Shown here piece after piece: positions 42,702 to 51,349 of a stretch of DNA of 64,000 nucleotides. The stretch is taken from contig DASUWU010000046.1 of the NCBI GenBank assembly GCA_036378315.1, positions 3,171-67,170 on the forward strand, given 5' to 3'. The notes below the pieces were generated by a model. The model was not told the origin of the DNA and ran no database searches. It saw only the letters and a list, made by a program, of their open reading frames with translations. Made by a program: the position numbers and the translations under genes. This DNA is from CALAED01 sp036378315 (GTDB lineage Bacteria; Actinomycetota; Actinomycetes; Streptosporangiales; Streptosporangiaceae). Numbering within the stretch: the stretch's first letter is position 1; each line of letters opens with the position of its first letter.

Positions 42702-43154
42702 TCAGCCGCTGCCGGCCGGCGGGTCGGCCAGGACACCCTCGAGCAGCCCGGTGGACTGGCCGACCTCGATGAGGTAGCCATCGGGGTCACGCATGTAGCA
42801 GCGCAGTTCGGCTTTGCGGTCGATGGGCGGCGTGAGGAAGGTGGCTCCCCTCTCGCTCCATTCCTGGTAGCAGGCCCAGATGTCGGCCACCCGGACGTTG
42901 AGGAAACTCGTGGCCGTGCTCGCGTCGGTCGGGGGATGCAACGTGACGTCTGGCTTGTCGGGAGTGGGGCCGCCACCCGGGTTCATGATCACCCAACTGT
43001 TCGCCAATCTGACGATGCACGGGTTCTCCTCCAGGGCCACCTGGCCGCCGAGGACGTCGGTATAGAAAGCCCGGGAGCGGGCCACGTCGGCCACCGTTAT
43101 GAAATGCGTCAGCACGATCCCGATGTCAGGTGCCGGGAGATCCTCTCGGCGCAT
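42702..43154 (-). CDS. VOC-family (glyoxalase/dioxygenase-fold) protein
   Basis: A 150-aa vicinal oxygen chelate protein with the two beta-alpha-beta-beta-beta modules. Typical phrases are LTHFITVADVARSRAFYTDVLG near residues 15-36 and CYMRDPDGYLIEVGQ near 120-134; H17 and E132 sit where metal ligands are usually found. Members include glyoxalases, fosfomycin-resistance and catechol dioxygenase-type enzymes. Ends convergently 85 bases from the amine oxidase. Specific role unknown. Confidence 0.85.
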   Translation of the reverse strand: MRREDLPAPDIGIVLTHFITVADVARSRAFYTDVLGGQVALEENPCIVRLANSWVIMNPGGGPTPDKPDVTLHPPTDASTATSFLNVRVADIWACYQEWSERGATFLTPPIDRKAELRCYMRDPDGYLIEVGQSTGLLEGVLADPPAGSG

Positions 43155-43359
43155 GTCAGCCTCCCCTCGTCATCGCATCGCGTCGGTCCGCGAGGGAGCG
43201 GGCGAACGCCGCACCGGCCACCTCGATCTGAATAACTCTCGCGGTGAAGCGGTGCCCGAGCCGGTGGCACCAGCGGCCTGCTGGCTTTCGTACCCGAGAT
43301 GATCAGAGACGACCCATAGGGGAGCGAGATCCTTCTTTACCCTCTGCCTCCTGATCGGC

Positions 43360-44079
43360 ATGGCATGTCCGCGGCCGCCCCGCCGGCGGGGCGGACGGAA
43401 AGAACCTTCCGGTGCGCTCCGGTGTATAAGGAGCATCATCGATGACGCCGAGGCGGTAACGCGGTCTCTCGACGGTGACCTGGACGCCTACGCCGTGCTG
43501 GTCGCCCGCTACACCGCGCCCGCGCACCGGGCGGCCTACCTGCTGGGCGCGGGGGACGAGGCCGACGACGTCGTTCAGGAGGCGCTGGTGAAGGCGTACC
43601 GGCACCTGTCCGGCTTCCGCGTCGGCGAACCGTTCGGTCCCTGGTTGTTGCGCATCGTGGCCAACGAGACCAAGAACCTCACCCGATCCCGGCGGCGCCG
43701 CGCCGCGCTGGCCCTACGGCTGTCCGCGCTCGGCGGCGAGGACGAAGCGGTCGACGGCACAGGGGGCCCGGTCGGCGCGGTGCTCGCCGGGGAACGGCGG
43801 GGCGCGCTGCTGCGCGCGCTCGACGCGCTCCCCGGCAAGGAGCGGCAGGTCGTGGTGTGCCGCTACTTCCTGGAACTGTCGGAGGCGGAGACGGCGCAGG
43901 TGCTCGGATGGCCGCTGGGCTCGGTCAAGTCTCGTACGTTCCGCGCGCTGAACAGGCTGCGCGGGTCGCTCCTGCCGGCGGCGGCCCCGGCGGCGGACGC
44001 GGATCGGCCGGGTCCTGGCGGTGCCGGGCCTGGCCACCGGGCCCGCCGCGGGCCGGGTTGGGCGGCATCCGATGACTGA
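43360..44079 (+). CDS. ECF-type RNA polymerase sigma factor
   Basis: A 239-aa extracytoplasmic-function sigma factor: region 2 with ADDVVQEALVKAYRHLSGFR (20 residues, around 67-86) and region 4 with LSEAETAQVLGWPLGSVKSRTFRALNRLR, read as two halves around 175-205. The C-terminal 35 residues are Pro/Gly/Arg-rich. The start is uncertain: the ATG at 43360 would add about 30 basic residues before the conserved domain, while the good AAGGAG near 43427 is followed by no standard start codon in this frame. Its stop overlaps the anti-sigma-like gene start, so the two are coupled. It should control genes responding to the partner. Confidence 0.85.
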   Translation: MACPRPPRRRGGRKEPSGALRCIRSIIDDAEAVTRSLDGDLDAYAVLVARYTAPAHRAAYLLGAGDEADDVVQEALVKAYRHLSGFRVGEPFGPWLLRIVANETKNLTRSRRRRAALALRLSALGGEDEAVDGTGGPVGAVLAGERRGALLRALDALPGKERQVVVCRYFLELSEAETAQVLGWPLGSVKSRTFRALNRLRGSLLPAAAPAADADRPGPGGAGPGHRARRGPGWAASDD

Positions 44080-44995
44080 TCCGGCCCGCCTGCCGTCCGA
44101 GCCGCCGTCCGGCCTGCCGTCCGGCCTGCCGTCCGGCCTGGAGGCCGAGCTGCGTGAGCTGGGCCGCCGGATCGACGTGCCGGCCGCGCCCGACCTCACC
44201 GCCGAGGTGCGGCGGCGGCTCGAGAGCGGCGGGCGCCGTGACCGGCGCCCCGGCGGGCGGCGGTTCCGGTGGCCGCTCACCCATAGGGTCACGTGGCCGA
44301 TCGGGTGGCCATTCAGGTGGCCATTCGGGTGGCCGGTGGCGCGGCCACCGGAGTGGCGGATCAGGTGGCGGGTGGCCGTCCCCGTCGCGCTGGCGCTGCT
44401 CGCCGTCCTGGCCGTCACCCCGCCGGGCCGGGCCGTGGTCGGCCACGTCGTCCGGTTCGCCGGCATCGAGCTGCGCCAGGAGCCCGCCCCGGTGCGGCCG
44501 CCGACCCCGCCGACCCAGGCTTCCGCGACGCCGCCGGGGAGCGGCCGGCCGCTGCCAGGCGAGCAGGTGCTGCCGCTCGGCGAGGCCCGCCGCCGGGTGA
44601 CCTTCCCGATCCTGGTGCCGGCACCGCTCGGCGCCCCCGACCGGGTGGTGGTGCGCGACGGCGGCCGGGTGGCGACCCTCGTCTACCGCCGGACCCCGTA
44701 CGGCGCGGTGCGGGTCGACGAGTTCGACGGCCATGTCGACTCCATCTTCTTCCGCAAGATCGTGGGCATGGGGGACGCGAGCGTGGCGCACGTGCGCGGC
44801 AGGGAGGCGCTGTGGGTGGGGCATCCGCACGAGGTGGTGTACGTCCGCCGCGACGGCACCACAGATGTAGCCTCGGCCAGGCTCACCACAGGCGGCACGC
44901 TGATCTGGGACACCGGCCGGGTGGCGATGCGGCTGGAGGGCCGGATCGATAAGGGCCGGGCCGTCGCCATCGCCGCCTCCGTCACCCGGCCATGA
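44072..44995 (+). CDS. Membrane-anchored anti-sigma-factor-like protein
   Basis: A 307-aa protein that overlaps the ECF sigma stop codon. Residues 1-60 are cytoplasmic with Pro/Ser/Gly repeats and a helical segment (LEAELRELGRRIDVP). Four 12-bp repeats then encode W-P motifs (WPIGWPFRWPFGWP, around residues 75-90), followed by one transmembrane helix (RVAVPVALALLAVLAVTPP, about 103-121). The outer part of about 180 residues contains strands and a DUF4367-like VTFPILVPAPLG segment. Location and topology fit the standard ECF sigma/anti-sigma pair, but no canonical zinc anti-sigma motif (HxxxCxxC) is seen. Confidence 0.75.
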   Translation: MTDPARLPSEPPSGLPSGLPSGLEAELRELGRRIDVPAAPDLTAEVRRRLESGGRRDRRPGGRRFRWPLTHRVTWPIGWPFRWPFGWPVARPPEWRIRWRVAVPVALALLAVLAVTPPGRAVVGHVVRFAGIELRQEPAPVRPPTPPTQASATPPGSGRPLPGEQVLPLGEARRRVTFPILVPAPLGAPDRVVVRDGGRVATLVYRRTPYGAVRVDEFDGHVDSIFFRKIVGMGDASVAHVRGREALWVGHPHEVVYVRRDGTTDVASARLTTGGTLIWDTGRVAMRLEGRIDKGRAVAIAASVTRP

Positions 44996-45070
44996 GGGGC
45001 GCGCCGCCTCCCGGGAACCCGATCGGCCCCGCCGGTGTAGGAGCGGGTGAGGACTGATCGGGAGGGCGCC

Positions 45071-46648
45071 ATGCAACGGCCGGTTCGCTGGTTCACCGTC
45101 GTCGCCTCGGCTCTCGCGCTGCTGCTCGGCGGCGCGTGCGTCGCGGGATCTCCCCCCGCGACGGGCCCGGCGCCGTCGCCGGGCATCCCGTCGCCGGACA
45201 CCCCGTCGCCGGACAGCAGCGACACGCCGGCGCTTCCGCTCGCCGGCCGGCCGGCGGGACCGCTGTACGGGATCGGTTGGGAGATCTCGACCGGGGCGTC
45301 CTACCTGAGCAGGCTCGACCCCCGCACCTTGCTTCCCGAGGCCGGCCGGCCGCGGCTGCGGGTGGACGGCCTCGCGGCGTGGACGGTGGCACCGGACCGC
45401 ACCGTGGCACTGTTCGGGCCGGGCGACGCGAGCGGCGCCAACCTGGCCGACGCGAGCATCGCCGACGACGCGAGCATCCACGTCGTGGATCTCGGCCGGA
45501 TGCGGCAGACCGCCGTGATCAAGGCCGCCGCCGAGGTCGGCTCGCCGCGCGCCGCGCTGTGGCTGGGACACGGCCGCGTCCTGCTGCTCGGCATCGCGGA
45601 GGACCAGCGGAGCGTCGAGCACGACGGGGTGACCAGCATGGTGGTGCGGCCCGCGCTGGTGGCGACGATCCTGGACGTCGATGCGCGGCGGGTGGTCGCG
45701 CAGCGCCGCCACCCCCTGGGTGCCCGCGCGGAGGACCCCAGCGCCGCCGAGCCGGCCGGCGCGGCGGAGGCCGTCGACGTGACGGCCGTGGAGCCCGCCC
45801 GCGCCGGCCTGGTCGTCCTGCTCCAGCCGGCCGACCGGATCGGCACCGTCGAGGTCGGCCGGGTCGACGCGGGCGGGGCGTTCACCTTCGTCCGGCTCGA
45901 CCGGGTCACCGCCGGGTTCCGGCGGGCCCCTGACGGAGGCGACGTGGGCAGCCGGCAGAACGTGCCGGGACTGGCGGTGGACGCCCAGAGCGACCGCGCC
46001 TACGTCGTCGCCGCCGGGTCCCCGGTGGCCGAGGTGGACCTCACCGCCGCCCGTCCGGCCGTCGGCTACCACTCGCTGACCGTCCCCGGGCGGGCGCCGT
46101 CCGTGCTCGGCATGCTGCGCCGGGCTCTCGTGCCGGCCGCGCCGGCCGCCGAGGCGAAGCTGCAGAGCGGCCCGGAGCGGCACGCCCTGTGGCTCGGCGG
46201 CGGCAGGCTGGCGGTGTGGGGGACGGACGCCGACTTCTCCGGCACCGACGGCGCGGCGACCGGCGGGTCGCGACCGTCCGGCCTGCAGATCATCGACACG
46301 CGGGACTGGTCGGTCCGCACGCTCGACCCGCGGGTCGGCCAGGTCGTCCGCGCCGAGGGGCGGCTGGTCACCGCCGGCGTCACGACGCGCAGGAGCGACG
46401 ACGCCGACATGGTGACCTCGGGGGACGGCCTGCGCATCCGCGTCCCCGGGCCGCGGCAGCCCGCCGTTCACCTGTACGCGGGGCGGCCCATCGAGTGGCT
46501 GCAGGCATCCGGCCGGTACGCCTACGCCGATCTCACCGATCCGAACGCGGGCACCGCGGGGGCGTCCGGGTACGCGGTGATCGACACCCGCACCGGCACC
46601 GTGGTCGGCGAACACAGAGGCCGTCCGCTCCCGGACCTGCTGGACTGA
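45071..46648 (+). CDS. Beta-propeller-type secreted lipoprotein, unknown function
   Basis: A 525-aa lipoprotein with lipobox L-L-G-G-A-C near residues 19-24, followed by a Pro/Ser-rich spacer. The rest has many short beta-strand repeats (YLSRLDPRTLLP, AWTVAPDRTVALFG, SIHVVDLGRM, LQIIDTRDWSVRTLD), suggesting a seven-bladed propeller like those of quinoprotein-like or YncE-like surface proteins. No catalytic residues are evident. It begins 75 bases after the anti-sigma gene with an AGGG ribosome-binding site and may be the sensor or target of that sigma system. The function is unknown. Confidence 0.72.
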   Translation: MQRPVRWFTVVASALALLLGGACVAGSPPATGPAPSPGIPSPDTPSPDSSDTPALPLAGRPAGPLYGIGWEISTGASYLSRLDPRTLLPEAGRPRLRVDGLAAWTVAPDRTVALFGPGDASGANLADASIADDASIHVVDLGRMRQTAVIKAAAEVGSPRAALWLGHGRVLLLGIAEDQRSVEHDGVTSMVVRPALVATILDVDARRVVAQRRHPLGARAEDPSAAEPAGAAEAVDVTAVEPARAGLVVLLQPADRIGTVEVGRVDAGGAFTFVRLDRVTAGFRRAPDGGDVGSRQNVPGLAVDAQSDRAYVVAAGSPVAEVDLTAARPAVGYHSLTVPGRAPSVLGMLRRALVPAAPAAEAKLQSGPERHALWLGGGRLAVWGTDADFSGTDGAATGGSRPSGLQIIDTRDWSVRTLDPRVGQVVRAEGRLVTAGVTTRRSDDADMVTSGDGLRIRVPGPRQPAVHLYAGRPIEWLQASGRYAYADLTDPNAGTAGASGYAVIDTRTGTVVGEHRGRPLPDLLD

Positions 46649-46703
46649 CGAGCGGCTGCCGCCGGCCGCCCCGGCCGCCGCGGCCCCCGGGGTCTTCCGC
46701 GCC

Positions 46704-46737
46704 GCCGATCTTCCTGCGCCGCCGATCTTCCTGCGCC
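46704..46737 (+). repeat. Two tandem 17-bp repeats before the Mrp-like gene
   Basis: GCCGATCTTCCTGCGCC occurs exactly at 46704-46720 and 46721-46737, with a degenerate third copy before it. The array lies in the 169-base gap between the lipoprotein and the P-loop gene, 80 bases before the latter's start. Confidence 0.7.
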
Positions 46738-46817
46738 GCCATCGCCCGGTGTCCGAGACTTGGTGTCGCGGGCCGGGCGCGAGCCCGCGACACAGGGGCA
46801 GAACGGGAGTGAGTTTG

Positions 46818-47627
46818 GTGGCGGAGCTGGGACGGGTGCCGATCATCGCCGTGGGCAGCGGGAAGGGGGGAGTGGGCAAGACCACGGTCGCGGTCAACCT
46901 GGCGCTGGCGCTGGGCGCGCGCGGGATGAACGTGGGTCTCGTCGACGCCGACCTCTACGGCCCGGACGTCCCCCGGATGATGGGGCTGCGGCGCCGCGCC
47001 GACACCTCGGCCATCACCGTCTTCGCCGCCCAGGGCTCCCCGGGCGCGCGGTTGGAACCGGTCCGGCGGCACGGCGTGCAGCTCGTGTCGGCCGCCTTTC
47101 TGCTCGGCGAGAGCCAGGCGTTCAGCGCCGGCGGGTCGCTGGCGCAACTCATGGCGCGCCGGCTGCTGGTCGACACGGCGTGGGAGGATCTCGGCTGCCT
47201 CGTCGTCGACCTGCCCCCGGGGACAGCCGACATCCAGCAGTTCGTCTTCGGGCTGCGCGGGCGCAGGGCGTTCGTCCTGCTTGTCCTCACCCCCCAGGTG
47301 ATCGCGCACCAGGACGTACGCCGCCTGATCGCCGACCTGGCAAGGTACCGGGCCGTACCGCTGGGCGGGGTGGAGAACATGAGCGGCCTGCTGTGCCCGC
47401 GGTGCGGCGAGACCACGGCGCTGTTCCCGTCGGCCGCCGGGGAGGACAGCGTCTGGACCGAGATCCCGAAGCTGGCGAGCATCCCGTTCAGCCCGCAGGC
47501 GGCGTCCGACGCCGACCAGGGGCGTCCCGTCCTGGTCACGCGGGCCATCCCCGAACACGTCGCGGCGTACGAGCGGCTGGCCGCGGAGGTCGCCCGCCGG
47601 CTCGACGAGGACCAAGGCGCGGCGTAG
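46818..47627 (+). CDS. Mrp/ApbC-like P-loop ATPase (iron-sulfur carrier family)
   Basis: A 269-aa MinD/Mrp-superfamily ATPase. The deviant Walker A is G15-K16-G-G-V-G-K21-T-T, DADLYGPDVPRMMG follows near residue 40, and the ribose-side segment VVDLPPGTADIQ is near 133. C193-P-R-C196 in the GLLCPRCGE segment is the CxxC used for Fe-S binding in Mrp/Nbp35 proteins. It is shorter than housekeeping Mrp of actinobacteria (about 380 aa) because the N-terminal DUF59 domain is absent, so it may be a specialised paralogue. GTG at 46818 was chosen for spacing from GGGAG; a GTG at 46809 is also possible. Confidence 0.85.
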   Translation: MAELGRVPIIAVGSGKGGVGKTTVAVNLALALGARGMNVGLVDADLYGPDVPRMMGLRRRADTSAITVFAAQGSPGARLEPVRRHGVQLVSAAFLLGESQAFSAGGSLAQLMARRLLVDTAWEDLGCLVVDLPPGTADIQQFVFGLRGRRAFVLLVLTPQVIAHQDVRRLIADLARYRAVPLGGVENMSGLLCPRCGETTALFPSAAGEDSVWTEIPKLASIPFSPQAASDADQGRPVLVTRAIPEHVAAYERLAAEVARRLDEDQGAA

Positions 47628-47789
47628 CCGCACGTGGTGACGACCACCGGTACCGGCGGTTCGTCCCTGCGGGAAATGGCTCGTCCATGCCAAAAGCGGC
47701 TCGTACCGCGCCGCCGACCGCGCTTACCATCGCGAACGCGGCCCCCTACGGGCGAGCGGCTCCAGGCAGGCGAGCGGGAGGAGCGGCCG

Positions 47790-49043
47790 ATGACGACGGC
47801 GGATCCCGGGCAGGCGGGCGCGGCGCGGACCCGGGAGCTCATCGAGGCGGTCCGGGCGCGGCGGGAGACCTTCGAGGCGGCGGTCCGGCGCGCGGAAGAG
47901 GAGCGGACGTTGCCGGCCGACGTGGTCAAGGTGCTGCGCGACCTGCGGCTGTTCTGGCTCAAGACGCCACGCGAGCTGGGCGGCGGCGAGCTCGACCCGC
48001 TGGACTTCTGCGACGTGCTCGAGGAGCTCGCCTACTACGACGCGTCCGCCGCCTGGACGATGATGGTGGGGAACGGGACCACCGGCATGGTCGCCGGCTG
48101 GCTGCCGGACGAGGGGCTGCGTGACATCTTCCCCACCGTGCCCGGCGCGCCCACCGCACCCACCGCGGCCGGCGCGCCCACCGCCGCGCCCATCGCCGCG
48201 CCCGCCGGTGCGGCCGCTGACAACCTGCCGATCTGCGCCGGGCAGTTCGTCGCCCGCGGTACGGCCGTGCCGGTGGACGGCGGCTTCACGGTGAGCGGCC
48301 GGTGGAGCTTCTGCAGCGGCATCAACCACGCCGACTGGGTGGTCGGCGGGTGCCGGGTGGCCGGCGGCGACGACCGGCAGGTGCTGGTGGTGGTGCCGAA
48401 GAGCGAGGCGACCCTGCACGACACGTGGTACGCGGCCGGGCTGCAGGGCACCGGCAGCGGTGACTTCTCGCTGACGGAGACGTTCGTGCCCGCCACCCGC
48501 ACGTTCGACTGGGCCGGCGGCGCGCCGGCGGTGCGCGGCGGCGACCTGTTCCGGCAGCTTCCGCTGCTGTTCGTGTCGAACGAGCTCGGCCCGGTCGTCG
48601 TGGGCGTCGCGCGGCGCGCCATCGACGACATGTACGCCCTGGCGAGCGCGACCGACCGCCGGGGGAGCCGGGTGTACCTCAGCGAACGCGCCGCCTTCCT
48701 CAAGGACATCGCGCGGGCCGAGTGCCGGCTGCGCGCGGCGCGCCTGCTCTACCGCGACACGGTGGCCGAGTGCTGGTCGGTGGCCAGGGCGGGCGCCGAG
48801 CCCGGCGCGGCCTTCGTGCCGTGGCAGCTCGCCCGGCACACGCTCGTCGTCGAGGAATGCGCGGCGCTGGTCGACCAGATCATCCGCTATGCGGGCGGGC
48901 GCGCGCTGGCGCTCGACCACCCGATGCAGCGGCACCTGCGCAACCTCGTCGCGGCGCGGCAGCACGTGTACGTCTCGGACGAGAACTACGAGATGGCCGG
49001 CCGGGCCCGGCTGGCGACGCCGGCCGAGCCCGGACGCGCGTAG
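47790..49043 (+). CDS. Acyl-CoA-dehydrogenase-fold flavin monooxygenase (HsaA/HpaH-like)
   Basis: A 417-aa flavoprotein of acyl-CoA dehydrogenase fold. The sequences GRWSFCSGINHADWVVGG and a C-terminal HPMQRHLRNLVAARQHVYV segment resemble the group D two-component monooxygenases such as HsaA and HpaH, rather than true acyl-CoA dehydrogenases with a catalytic glutamate. An Ala/Pro/Thr-rich insertion (about residues 115-140) is unusual. The AGGAG-preceded ATG at 47790 is preferred over an upstream in-frame GTG. It ends 46 bases from the convergent luciferase-like monooxygenase. It likely hydroxylates an aromatic compound with a separate flavin reductase, which is not in the window. Confidence 0.8.
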   Translation: MTTADPGQAGAARTRELIEAVRARRETFEAAVRRAEEERTLPADVVKVLRDLRLFWLKTPRELGGGELDPLDFCDVLEELAYYDASAAWTMMVGNGTTGMVAGWLPDEGLRDIFPTVPGAPTAPTAAGAPTAAPIAAPAGAAADNLPICAGQFVARGTAVPVDGGFTVSGRWSFCSGINHADWVVGGCRVAGGDDRQVLVVVPKSEATLHDTWYAAGLQGTGSGDFSLTETFVPATRTFDWAGGAPAVRGGDLFRQLPLLFVSNELGPVVVGVARRAIDDMYALASATDRRGSRVYLSERAAFLKDIARAECRLRAARLLYRDTVAECWSVARAGAEPGAAFVPWQLARHTLVVEECAALVDQIIRYAGGRALALDHPMQRHLRNLVAARQHVYVSDENYEMAGRARLATPAEPGRA

Positions 49044-49089
49044 CCGACCGCATCCGGGCAGCGGCGCGCAGGCGCGAGCGGGGCTGCGG

Positions 49090-50241
49090 TCAGCCGCCCG
49101 CGGCGACGCCCAGCGGCCGCAGGACCGGCATGACCTCGGCGGCGAAGAGCTCCATGTTGGCGACGGTCCGGTCGTGCGGCATGTCGCCGACCTCGAACAG
49201 CCCGATGATCTGGCCGAAGCCGAGGTCGCTTTGCAGCTCGCCCAGCCGGTTTGCGACGGTGTCCGGGCTGCCGACCACCACGAGGCCCTCGGCGACCAGC
49301 TCCTCGTACGACAGCTGGGCGGGCGGCTTCGCCCGGGACGACAGCACGCCGCGCATGGACGACGGGCTCATGTAGCCGGGCGGGAAGACGATCTCGGGGC
49401 CCTGCTTGAGCCCCTTGTGGAACAGCCACTCCATGTGCTGGCGGGCCTCGCGGTGCGCCTGCTCGTCCGTGCGGGCGACGTAGATCGGTACGGAGAACGC
49501 GAGCTTCTCCGGGTCGGGCGCGATGCCGATCTCTTCGGCGATCTGCCGGTACCCGTCGAACCACCGTTTGATCACGCGGGACGGCGAGTAGACGGACATC
49601 AAGGTGTAGCCGCGCTCGGCGACGAACTTGATCGTCTCACTGCTGCCGGCGCCGGGGATGTAGATGGGCGGATGCGGCTGCTGCAGCGGCCGGGGCCAGA
49701 GATTGACGTAACGGTATTCGTAGTTCGGGCTGATCCACTGGAACATCTCCTTCGACGTCCACGCCTTGATGATCAGGTCGTGGGCCTCGTTGAAGCGATC
49801 CCGCGACCGCGTCGGGTTGATGCTGTGCGCGAAGTACTCCCAGCCGATCCCGCGCACGAAACCGGACACGATGCGGCCGTTGCTGAGATGGTCGAGCATG
49901 GCGATCTCCTCGGCCACCCGCAGCGGGTTGCCGCGGATGCCGATCGCGTTGCCCAGCACCATGATCTGGGCCCGTTCCGTGCGGCGGGCCAGCGCCGCCG
50001 CCATGAGGTTGGGCGAGGGCATCAGGCCGTAGGCCGACTGGTGATGCTCGTTGACGGCGATCCCGTCGAACCCGATCCGCTCGGCGTGCTCGAGCTCGTC
50101 GAGGTAGCGGTGGTAGAGCTTGTTCCCGAGCTCGGGGTCGAAGTTCTTGTTCGGGAAGGTGAGCGACGGCGTGGCGTACGCCTCGTCGAAGTCGTCCGGC
50201 AGGTAGGCGTAGGGCATCAGGTGGAAGAAGATGAACTTCAT
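49090..50241 (-). CDS. Luciferase-like monooxygenase (LLM class flavin-dependent oxidoreductase)
   Basis: A 383-aa TIM-barrel flavoenzyme of the bacterial luciferase family. Recognisable segments are GFDGIAVNEHHQSAYG near residue 58, GNAIGIRGNPLRVAEEIAMLDHLSNGR near 98-124, and GSPDTVANRLGEL near the C-terminus. It needs reduced flavin from a partner. The start ATG at 50241 overlaps the stop of the upstream hydrolase gene and has GGGAGGAG before it. With the hydrolase it probably forms a catabolic pair that oxidises a ketone or terpene-like compound and hydrolyses the product. The substrate is not known. Confidence 0.88.
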   Translation of the reverse strand: MKFIFFHLMPYAYLPDDFDEAYATPSLTFPNKNFDPELGNKLYHRYLDELEHAERIGFDGIAVNEHHQSAYGLMPSPNLMAAALARRTERAQIMVLGNAIGIRGNPLRVAEEIAMLDHLSNGRIVSGFVRGIGWEYFAHSINPTRSRDRFNEAHDLIIKAWTSKEMFQWISPNYEYRYVNLWPRPLQQPHPPIYIPGAGSSETIKFVAERGYTLMSVYSPSRVIKRWFDGYRQIAEEIGIAPDPEKLAFSVPIYVARTDEQAHREARQHMEWLFHKGLKQGPEIVFPPGYMSPSSMRGVLSSRAKPPAQLSYEELVAEGLVVVGSPDTVANRLGELQSDLGFGQIIGLFEVGDMPHDRTVANMELFAAEVMPVLRPLGVAAGG

Positions 50242-51077
50242 CGGCTCCTCCCGTTCGTTCCGGCCCCCGACCCCGCATCCGCGAGGAAGTCGATGACGAG
50301 CTCGGCGAACTCCGCCGGACGCTCGAAGTACATGGCGTGGCCGCAGTCTTCGACCACGGTGAAGTTCGCGTTCGGGATCAGCTCGGCGTACCTGCGGCCG
50401 TGCGCGATCGGGATCAGCCGGTCGTCGGACGCCCACGCCACCAGCGTGGGCGCGGACACGCGGTGCAGCCGTCGTTCCAGCTTGGGGTTGCACAGGAACG
50501 GCGTCCACGCGAAGCGGGCCAGCGCGGTCGCGTCGCGGTAGCCCGCCAGCACGGCGTCCAGGTCGGGTTCGGCCGGCAGCGCCGCCGCCGCCTTGGCCTG
50601 GTCGTGGTACAGCGTCGCGCCGAGCTGCGGCGGCGGGACGAGGAACAGGTCGAGCACCGGATGGTCCGGCAGCCGCAGCCCGGCCGCCCCGAGCAGCACC
50701 AGCGACCGGAACGCGTGCGGCGCGATGACGGCGAGCTCGGCGGCGATCCAGCCGCCGAAGGAACCGCCCACGAGGTGCGGGCGGTCGAGGCCGAGGCGTT
50801 CGATGACGTCGAGGTAGTGGTAGACGAGGTCGTCCATCGCCTCGACCTCGGGCAGCTCGTCCGACTTGCCGAAGCCGGGGTGATCGGGCGCGAACACCTC
50901 ATACCGCCGCGCGAGCAGATCGTGGAACTCCAGCCACTCTCCCGCGCCGCCGGCCGCGTGCAGGAACAGCACCGGCTCTCCCGCGCCGCCGCGGTACACA
51001 TGGACCCGGCCGCTGGGAAAGTCCAGATACTCGGTCACCGGCGCGCCCACCGCCGGCGCACCCGCATCACTGGTCAC
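50238..51077 (-). CDS. Alpha/beta-fold hydrolase
   Basis: A 279-aa hydrolase. The nucleophile elbow G-G-S106-F-G-G follows the LHAAGGAGEW oxyanion segment near residue 39. D218 or D219 in WASDDRLIP and H247 in DCGHAMYFE complete the triad. No signal peptide; cytoplasmic. It resembles meta-cleavage product hydrolases and related esterases. Starts at GTG with GGAGGTGA five bases before, and its stop overlaps the luciferase-like gene, so the two are coupled. It is divergent from an AraC regulator, which likely controls it. Confidence 0.88.
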   Translation of the reverse strand: MTSDAGAPAVGAPVTEYLDFPSGRVHVYRGGAGEPVLFLHAAGGAGEWLEFHDLLARRYEVFAPDHPGFGKSDELPEVEAMDDLVYHYLDVIERLGLDRPHLVGGSFGGWIAAELAVIAPHAFRSLVLLGAAGLRLPDHPVLDLFLVPPPQLGATLYHDQAKAAAALPAEPDLDAVLAGYRDATALARFAWTPFLCNPKLERRLHRVSAPTLVAWASDDRLIPIAHGRRYAELIPNANFTVVEDCGHAMYFERPAEFAELVIDFLADAGSGAGTNGRSR

Positions 51078-51200
51078 AAGTCACCTCCGAGATCCGGCCG
51101 ACGCGGCTGACCATGGCCGACGCGGCCGACCAGGCCGTTGAGTGGCCTGCTCAGGTCGATGCCGCCGCCGTCACCTCGACGCTAGGAAACCCGTTGCCGG

Positions 51201-51240
51201 CCGTCGAGCCGGTTTCCGCACCGTCGAGCCGGTTCCCGCA
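51201..51240. promoter_or_regulatory. 20-bp direct repeat in the divergent AraC control region
   Basis: CCGTCGAGCCGGTTTCCGCA (51201-51220) and the same sequence with one change (51221-51240) stand head to tail. AraC-family proteins bind such direct repeats of about two helical turns. The repeats lie between the hydrolase start (51077) and the AraC start (51350), where they could control both directions. Confidence 0.6.
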
Positions 51241-51349
51241 CCCGGCGCACGGCGCGGAAAGGAGGCACTGGCCTTGACGAGCGCGCTATGAAGTGCAGAT
51301 CCTTCGTCACAGGCGCGTCGTTAAGGACGGGCCGGTCGTGGAGGTGGTG

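Noticed and set aside
41351..42976. A 541-codon minus-strand frame over the amine oxidase gene
   Set aside because: Shadow frame; the plus strand encodes a complete FAD-binding amine oxidase.
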